Below, piece by piece: positions 57,846-64,000 of a stretch of DNA of 64,000 nt. The translations under genes and the position numbers were made by a program. The notes under the pieces are model-generated. The model was not told the origin of the DNA and ran no database searches. It was given only the letters and a program-made list of their open reading frames with translations. Source of the DNA: Zopfochytrium polystomum (Eukaryota > Chytridiomycota > Chytridiomycetes > Chytridiales > Chytridiaceae); assembly GCA_025765615.1 (NCBI GenBank), contig JAIVFJ010000100.1, positions 124,001 through 188,000 of the forward strand, given 5' to 3'. How positions within the stretch are numbered: position 1 is the stretch's first letter; every line of letters begins with the position of its first letter.

Positions 57846-59236
57846 ATCAGCTTTGTGCGGTACTTTGCTGCAGACTTTGTTGTGGTGGAAACACAAGTTT
57901 GTTACCAAGCGCAGGTTTTGAGCAGAGCCTTGAGGAATTGGTGACTGCCACTAGAGGCAGGCCACCCCCAATGCGCCATGCCACAGCCAGCAATCAACCT
58001 CAACCACCTTCATCTTCTCAATTAGGTCCCAGTCATCAGTGACAGAGATGCTCTTCTTTGGTGTGGGCTGGGCTGCCAGCATGAGGTGAGATGAATGGCT
58101 TATGGACAAGCTGTTTCAGTGAAGCCAAGTATGTTGGCATTGAAGGCTCAGGCTGTTTAGGGCAGAGGTTTTGATGTGGGAAGTGGAGCCTGCCACCAGC
58201 TGGATGAAAATTCAAACTTTGATCCAATCCAAAAAAATTTAAAAAAATAAGCAAATAAAAAAGTGGAAATGCAGAAACAAAACATTAACCTCCAAGGCCC
58301 AACCTGATCACAGCTGCAACAACGACAGTAAGTGTTGGGAAAGTTGCAATGGTGAGATTAGTGGCAGTATTTGTTGAAATTCGTTGGGGATGGGATGGAT
58401 GCACATACTCTGAGGTGCTCAAGGGCAAGCAGAAAGTTTGCCTGTCCCTTCAAAAGTTCCAATCCCATACAGCCATTGGTGGGCACTTTTGTGGGTGTCA
58501 GTGGGGGAGGGCGATAAAGCCAAGTGCCACTCAGACTGCAACCCTGTATAATCAACTTGGGTGATTTGTGCTGTCTAAAGTTGCAAAAGGAGGAGAAAAT
58601 CTCAAACTGATCGTTAGAAGCCTGGAAGTCGACAGCCCAGGCGTCCTCACTGACATTGTGATCACAATCTCCAACTCCAGCAGTGTTGATCTGGTGCTAG
58701 CACAAGAAGAGCTGTTCATTGGGAGGTGTTTTTTGGTAGTGCCAGCAGCGAAAGGTTGATTGGATGTTTTTGATCACGTCAAAAAAGCCGTCTTTGTGGC
58801 GCTAACCCTAGGCCCATTTCGCAGCACGAGATTTGCCTTTTTCTAATTTTTGTTTTCGATAAAAGAAAGCAATTGTTTGAAAAACAGAAAGGAGGCAAAA
58901 AAGGCTATGGTGTTCGACAAGAAAGGGCGTACCGTCCTCTAATAGGGAAGGGGAGTATGCTCAGCACCAACCTCTTCAATTTGTGCCTGCTTGTGCTTTG
59001 TGGTTGTTTGGCAGCTTTTAATAGCCCCTGCCTACGCAATCTTCCTGTTCCAGCACTGGCACGTTGTGGAACATGTTTGAAGCTCATGCACCTACCGTAC
59101 CAGCACAGTGCTTAAGGCTGAACTCACCCCAATGCATCTGGAGGTGGTTGCGCTTGGCACCTTCCCCACCAGATGAGAATCTGGGCAACTCATTGGACTG
59201 ACTGCTGTCAAAAAACCCACTTTGAAAGTGATGCTC

Positions 59237-59308
59237 CTCCCAGTCCGGGAATTGGACCCGGGTCTACCCCGTGACAGGGGGTGATACTAGCCACTATACT
59301 AACTGGGA
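59237..59308 (-). tRNA. tRNA-Asp (GTC)
   Basis: Acceptor TCCCAGT pairs with ACTGGGA. The D-arm is TAGTATAGTGGCTAGTA, the anticodon loop CTGTCAC gives GTC within a CCCC/GGGG stem, and the T-loop is TCCAATT. The discriminator is G, as usual for tRNA-Asp. All arms are intact. Confidence 0.93.
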
Positions 59309-59571
59309 ATGCTGCTTTGTGGGCACAAATACTTACCATCAGGTCTCTAGAGTTCCTAACAGTTGAAGATACTGATACCAATGGTCCACTTTAAGGCATG
59401 TTGAAACCCACTTCTTGGGTGGTTTGACTTTTCATGTGCAGTCTTTTTACATGACAATTCCTAGCTGTTGAGGGGGTTTATCCACCTGACTCAAACTTTG
59501 TTGTCCTGCCACTTGTGATTCCTCGCCACTTGTGATTCCTTGCCCGTGCAACATTTGGAGGCTCTTGGAGG

Positions 59572-59594
59572 CGTGTGTGTGTGTGTGTGTGTGT

Positions 59595-59635
<41 letters not shown>
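59572..59635. repeat. (GT)n microsatellite
   Basis: About 30 GT units with single TC and TT interruptions. Confidence 0.9.
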
Positions 59636-60439
59636 TGTGGAAGACAGCATGCAAATTCCTCAGCACAAACTGACTTCTTATGGAAACTGTGTCCTGCTGT
59701 GCCTGTTCCAGGAAATTTGCCCAGCAATTCTGTATGAAGTTTGAAACTGTGCATCAGCCACACTCCTTGCACTTTCATTGAAAAGGCAGTTTTCCATAGC
59801 AATTTGTGTGCAGAACATTTTCAAGGCATTTCTCATCTTCCCCTCTCCCCCTGCCCCCCATTTTGCCCAGAGGTGCAGTTCTGGCACTCGGCCTCTTTAT
59901 CTGCGTAATGGTTGTTAGGCAGAACTGGCTGGTTAGCAGCAAGAGGCACAAGACGGACCCAAACCTATTGTGACTGTCAGTTATTGTTCTCACGATGCCC
60001 ATGGGAGAGCGAGCCACCACCAATGCAGACCTGGCCGCTGGCTTGCGCTGATGACAAATACTCTGAGTATTAAGTGGAACGGAAACCCAGTGTCAACAGT
60101 TTTCCTCCTCTTCTGCTCAAGCAGATAATATAGGAGAGGTTTTTACCCTGTGCCGGTCACGCTTGCCTAGCAACTATTACAGCGTGTATATCATCATCAT
60201 GTATCATTAATTCACAACAGGGTTTTTTTTTCTCTTTCTCTCCAAGTTGGGGAGAAGGACCACCCACAAACACACATCTCCACTTCATTCACTCCTTCCA
60301 CTCACTCACTCAGAGTAGACTGTTTACAATGGTTACAAATAAGACACACCCAGCTCCTGCCAAGTGAGACTAGATGGAATGTCACAGGCTTCACAGCAAG
60401 TTTTTGTTGTTAGTACCAGGGGATCCCTGCACCACTATT

Positions 60440-60511
60440 GGGGGTATATATCAGTGGTAGATAGCTCGCTTCGCATGCGAGATGCCCAGGGTTCGATCCC
60501 CTGTGCCTCCA
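60440..60511 (+). tRNA. tRNA-Ala (CGC)
   Basis: Acceptor GGGGGTA pairs with TGCCTCC. The D-arm is ATATCAGTGGTAGA, the anticodon stem CTCGC/GCGAG encloses TTCGCAT (CGC), and the T-arm has GTTCGATCC. The discriminator is A. The G3:T70 wobble characteristic of tRNA-Ala is present (third pair G-T). Confidence 0.93.
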
Positions 60512-61320
60512 CAGGGTTGTTGGAATGCATTGGAGTTATTGGTGTCACTGCCACTCTGGCTGACCAATCTGACAAGAAGAGCCGTTGGGCGATGCGCTCA
60601 CAAAGCCTGTCTTCCAAACAGTCTCCCTGACTGGAAGATGCACATCCAAGAAAACTGCTAAGAACTTCAAAAAGGAGTGACAAGGGCCACTTGGCTGCAG
60701 CCACACCAAAATAACCAGCAAGCACACAAACAAAACCCCACTTGCACACCAAGAACAGCAGCAGATACAGTGCAGGACATCGAAATCAAGCAAATTTGGA
60801 TTTTCTCGTTTGCCCATCAAATCTTTTTTCCTGCTAAGGCAACCCCCCCCAACTTCCCAAGCCTATTTGCTTCTCCTGCATCTCAGTATGAGATTCTTGA
60901 GTATCTCACACAAGGTGTCAGTCATAGTTTAGGTTCTTCAGCTCTTACTCTACACTGGCAAAAGGTGTGTTGTTTGGGATGGGATGGATTCTGACACTGC
61001 AAGACTATTGTTGCCAATCTCTGAGGGCAAAGTCCAAATTCAGGTTTTGTTCAAGTTGAGATCAAGTTCATTTCAAGTTCATGTCATTTCTCTCTAAAAT
61101 GAAAAATGCAAAATGCTCTCAGCTGATTGGTGTTGTTGTTCTGTGTGTAGTTAATCCAGAGATTGTGTGTTACAGTCTGGTGGAAGTTGGTGCACCTGAG
61201 GCAAATCTGTGAAGGACATTGAAAATGTAATGCACAACTATATAAATCATTGATAATTGCGACTAGCGAGGGTGGGGATGGAGTGTGTGTCTGTGACAGT
61301 GGGGGGTGGTGATGGTGACA

Positions 61321-61545
61321 GAGGAGACAGATGGAATCAAAGGCAAATTTTTATCGATTATCATGTATGAAGGGGCATATTCCAACAAGGACTATGCTTG
61401 GGTTTGTGATCCAGTGGTATGATTCCAGAGGAGACAGATGGAATCAAAGACAAATTTTCTTCTTCTTTCTTATTGATTATGACGTGTGTGGTGCATATTC
61501 CAACAAAGATCATGAGTGGGTTTGTGGTCTAGTGGTATGATTCCT
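61321..61545 (+). repeat. Imperfect tandem duplication carrying a tRNA-Pro 5' half
   Basis: Unit 1 (61321-61427) and unit 2 (61428-61545) share GAGGAGACAGATGGAATCAAA, CATATTCCAACAA and GGTTTGTG(A/G)TC(C/T)AGTGGTATGATTCC. In unit 2 this last block is the start of the intact tRNA-Pro. In unit 1 it stops after about 27 bases, so it is a truncated tRNA relic (61400-61426). Confidence 0.8.
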
Positions 61546-61588
61546 CCTTCGGGTGGAGGAGGTCCTGGGTTCAATCCCCAGCAAGCCC
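61518..61588 (+). tRNA. tRNA-Pro (CGG)
   Basis: Acceptor GGGTTTG pairs with CAAGCCC. The A-box region is TGGTCTAGTGGTATGA, the anticodon stem CCTCC/GGAGG encloses TTCGGGT (CGG), and the B-box is GGTTCAATCCC. The gene lies at the end of a tandem duplication. Confidence 0.92.
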
Positions 61589-62132
61589 CGTTACTTCTTC
61601 TTGAGGTGCAGGAGGAAAGGGGAGGAACCCAGTCAGGCCAAGGAGGAGTCTACTTCACCCAGTTAATGAGAAGAGTGCCTCTGCTGCAAGATTACTGCAA
61701 TGGAACAAAGCGCAGAGCAGCAAGCCACAGTTATTACCTTGCCACTGGATGGTTCTTCCTTCACGCTTGCTTGTTTTCACTCAAGTGAGTGGGATGGTGG
61801 TTTCAGGGAAGTTGTCACAGGGGACTTGTGGAGTGCATTTGTCTGAGCTTCTTCCAACACAGTTACATGGTCAAAGCTAATAAATGTGCCAAATCAAGCC
61901 TTTGTTCTGGTGCTTAGGGCATGACTGCACTTGTACTGGGTCTCAGGACTTTTGCTAATGCGGAAAGACAGACAAACTGATTGTCCTTGAAGGCAGGCTC
62001 ACATTCAGACCAGAACTAACCTGTTGTAGAAGTCAGAATGCCACTGTCACTTTGATCTGAGGAATTGAGCTAGCTTAAAATGCGAACTGTAAAAAGAGTC
62101 ACACCCCACGCACATCCATGCGTTCCTTGGAG

Positions 62133-62228
62133 TGCTCTGTACAGGGATCGAACCTGTGACTTTAGCGTCCCTCAAGCCCACAAGAGGGCTTATTAGCACT
62201 ACATTCTAACCAACTGAGTTAACAGAGC
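62133..62228 (-). tRNA. tRNA-Ile (AAT) with intron
   Basis: Acceptor GCTCTGT pairs with ACAGAGC. The D-arm is TAACTCAGTTGGTTAGA, and the anticodon stem TAGTG/CGCTA flanks CTAATAA (AAT). About 22 extra bases (GCCCTC...GAGGGA) lie between the loop and the 3' half of the stem, the canonical place for a nuclear tRNA intron. The T-loop is TTCGATC. The intron can form its own short GC hairpin. Confidence 0.88.
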
Positions 62229-62591
62229 CTCTGCCTGATACAAGCTCGCTGCCTTTATCAGACAGAAGGAAAAAAGTCAGAGGTTGGCTTTACCAATTTG
62301 TCTTTTTCCCTTAATTAGTAATTTCGTACATGCTAGATAAGGAAAACTCTGTCACCCGGTGTGCAATTGGAATATGGTCAGGATTCAGTTTTGAAAATGC
62401 TCATTCTGTGAAGGAGGATCTGTATGGTTGAGTCCTTTGTGCAGTAAACACAAGGAGAGAGGGTTGATCCTGCTTGGTTGACCATTTAAACTTCTTAGTT
62501 TGCAGTGACAGTTCCGTTACTGTTAAGCCACCTCCACTGCAGCGGTTAGGTTAAACTACAACAGAGGATGGCTGAGATAATGGGAGGATTG

Positions 62592-62671
62592 AGCAGAGTG
62601 GGATTCCAACCCACGCCTCCGGAGAGACCAGAGCCTTAATCTGGCGCCTTAGACCAACTCGCCCATCTGCC
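62592..62671 (-). tRNA. tRNA-Leu (AAG), T-loop variant
   Basis: Class II tRNA with anticodon stem CCAGA/TCTGG around TTAAGGC (AAG), D-arm GGCGAGTTGGTCTAAGGCGC and a variable arm TCTCTCCGGAGGC. The acceptor stem has weaker pairing than the others (GGCAGAT against CTCTGCT). The T-loop reads TTGGAAT where TTCGAAT is expected, changing the normally invariant C56. It may be a decaying gene. Confidence 0.75.
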
Positions 62672-62858
62672 CCCCAACAAGGCTTTAATATGTTGCTCCT
62701 TGTGTAAAATGGTGCAGGGCTGGGAGATGGGTTGGGGTGGTAACTACTGCAAAGACCTGCCTCCAGAACAAACAGAGGCTATGCTTTCCACATGTACACA
62801 TTGACCTTCTGCCTGCTCCATATGGTGGATGCACACACCACACACAGGCAAGGCCTTT

Positions 62859-62907
62859 TATTTTTTATTTTTTATTTTTTATTTTTTATTTTTTATTTTT
62901 TATTTTT
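62859..62907. repeat. (TTTTA)n microsatellite
   Basis: About seven units of TTTTTTA/TTTTA-type repeats in a row. Confidence 0.9.
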
Positions 62908-63225
62908 AAATATTGCTGGCCGTCAGAGAGGTTTTGCAAAATTTCCTGTTGCATCACCAAACTGAGCATTACCACCAACAATGGCTGTCATCTGTATCTG
63001 TAAAGTTGTTTTGGGCGCTACCGTAATTTTCTTTTTTTTTCCTTTCCAGCACACACAAATTTTTTCTTTTCCTATTTATCTGCCATTCTGGTGCTCTTCT
63101 TGGATGGCAGCCCCAAGCCCTTACAAAAATAGTTTTATATGCACAAGCTGTTTGACTGATTGTTTCTCCAGCATTAAGGCTATTGAATTATGGCAATTTT
63201 TGGAAAGATATTGTGGAGTGTTGAT

Positions 63226-63736
63226 ATTACAGCTCTAGCCCAAAAACTTTGGTTTATTAAGTTGTTAGCATATTTCCTCAAAGTTCTTTTGGTGTGCAAA
63301 TAGCCTTCAACTAATCTGAAAACAGAGCGAGGTATTACAAAAACAAGAAAGAAAAAGAGCTGGAAGAAAGTGAAATCTGCTCAAGAGTCAAAACAACGAA
63401 AAATCAGAAACAACATGCACTTCATTTTGTGGTGAAAGCAAGATGACACTACGGCTGTGAGAGGTATCCAAGTTGCACAAAAATAAACAGTGGAATAAAC
63501 GGTGGGAAAGCTGCGGTCCTACTGGGTGAAGCAATCAAATCCAGCAGTAGCCTGAAAACTTTGGGTGACCAAGTGAAAATGAAAGTAAAATCATGACTGT
63601 AGACTGACAGCCAAATACCCACATGCAAGCTTCTTTTTTTGTTTCAGCAGGTCTGCTGTCTCTTGTCCAGTCCACCAACAGTTGATTTTTACTTGTTTTT
63701 CAGGTGGTAGCCCAGAGCTTTCAAGCTGGCACTGTA
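63226..63736. mobile_element. Decayed transposon-end pair related to the 55-57.7 kb element
   Basis: The left edge at 63226 reads TACAGCTCTAGCCCAAAAAC, close to the active element's TACAGCGCTAGCCCGAAAAC. The right edge near 63736 ends CTGTA, with an inverted CTTGAAAGCTCTGGG-type match. A third partial end (AGTAGCCTGAAAACTTTGG) occurs near 63545. No transposase remains. This fits a degenerate non-autonomous copy of about 0.5 kb, or nested short ones. Confidence 0.5.
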
Positions 63737-63770
63737 AAGCATTTCAAAGAGGGATCAGGAGGTCCTAAAG

Positions 63771-63858
63771 CGCTACCGGGTGGACTTGAACCACCAACCT
63801 TGCGGTTTGCTGTACATGTCTAACAGCCGCACGCGCTAACCAGTTGCGCCACGGCAGC
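63771..63858 (-). tRNA. tRNA-Asn (GTT) with intron
   Basis: Acceptor GCTGCCG pairs with CGGTAGC. The D-arm is TGGCGCAACTGGTTAGCGC, and the anticodon stem TGCGG/CCGCA flanks CTGTTA (GTT). About 14 extra bases after the anticodon (GACATGTACAGCAA) mark an intron. The T-arm has GGTTCAAGTCC, and the discriminator is G. Introns in tRNA-Asn are uncommon in well-studied fungi. Confidence 0.87.
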
Positions 63859-64000
63859 CTGTGCTCACAGTACCGTGCTTGTGACAGTAGACAACATTTT
63901 TACACTTTCACCACGTCTCTCCTTTTGTCTGTCTTCAATCTCACTCTCACTCTCTCTCTTCTCATGCACTCTGTCCCCCTCACGCACACACACACTGGGG

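Larger units (their letters stand above)
57659..64000. other. AT-richer tRNA-bearing region without protein genes
   Basis: Open frames are short, and none shows a domain or paired exons. The base composition is visibly more AT-rich than the left side of the window, and homopolymer C/G runs disappear. The only clear genes are seven tRNAs. Microsatellites lie at 59572-59635 (GT) and 62859-62907 (TTTTA). Confidence 0.65.

Noticed and set aside
59447..59802. ORFs rich in Val-Cys or Thr-His repeats
   Set aside because: They are translations of the GT microsatellite.
61321..61545. Two-unit repeat considered as the start of a CRISPR array
   Set aside because: There are only two imperfect, long units, one of which contains a tRNA; the context is eukaryotic.

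Overview
The window looks like nuclear DNA of a fungus, probably an early-diverging (chytrid-like) one. The protein-coding part is GC-rich and full of homopolymer runs. Genes carry many short GT-AG introns, and the gene set is eukaryotic: a Pub1/TIA-1 RNA-binding protein, mitochondrial PDK, VPS18, RPB8, BCD1, RRP4, a metacaspase and an intracellular GH18 chitinase. The lineage is an inference; no rRNA is present. All exon models were built by hand from splice sites, reading phase and family knowledge.

Layout. 0.7-4.4 kb: an Atf1-type bZIP factor (-) and a highly divergent Rho GTPase (+). 4.4-9.4 kb: gene-poor, low-complexity DNA. 9.4-13.1 kb: a four-finger C2H2 factor with a glutamine-rich tail (+). 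15.2-16.7 kb: a Pub1/TIA-1-like protein (+). 18.5-20.5 kb: mitochondrial PDK (+). 22.2-25.9 kb: a large AIG1-type G-domain protein (-), broken by frameshifts. 27.5-32.1 kb: a 20-exon VPS18 (-). 32.7-33.6 kb: a 71-residue G-protein gamma subunit in four small exons (-). 34.1-36.5 kb: BCD1 (-) and RPB8 (+), transcribed divergently from about 100 bp. 36.9-38.1 kb: RRP4 (+).

39-53 kb is an accessory stretch. It holds a coiled-coil ORF, two near-identical tRNA-Ser genes, a membrane protein with an internal duplication, a broken F-box/ankyrin-like gene, a membrane-protein gene with a decayed copy nearby, a metacaspase that has lost both catalytic residues, and a helical membrane protein. Many of these have frame breaks. 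A GH18 chitinase (-) follows at 53.6-54.8 kb.

54.97-57.66 kb is an apparently complete Tc1/mariner-type transposon. It has TA target duplications, terminal inverted repeats of about 169 bp, a spliced DD34E transposase, and a convergent multi-exon second gene. From there to the end the DNA is more AT-rich and has no convincing protein gene, but it holds seven tRNA genes (His, Asp, Ala, Pro, Ile, Leu, Asn). Two of these have introns. A decayed relative of the transposon's ends also lies there.

Functional links are loose. Nuclear RNA synthesis and processing genes cluster at 34-38 kb (RPB8, BCD1, RRP4). A Rho protein and a G-gamma subunit with CAAX ends represent signalling.
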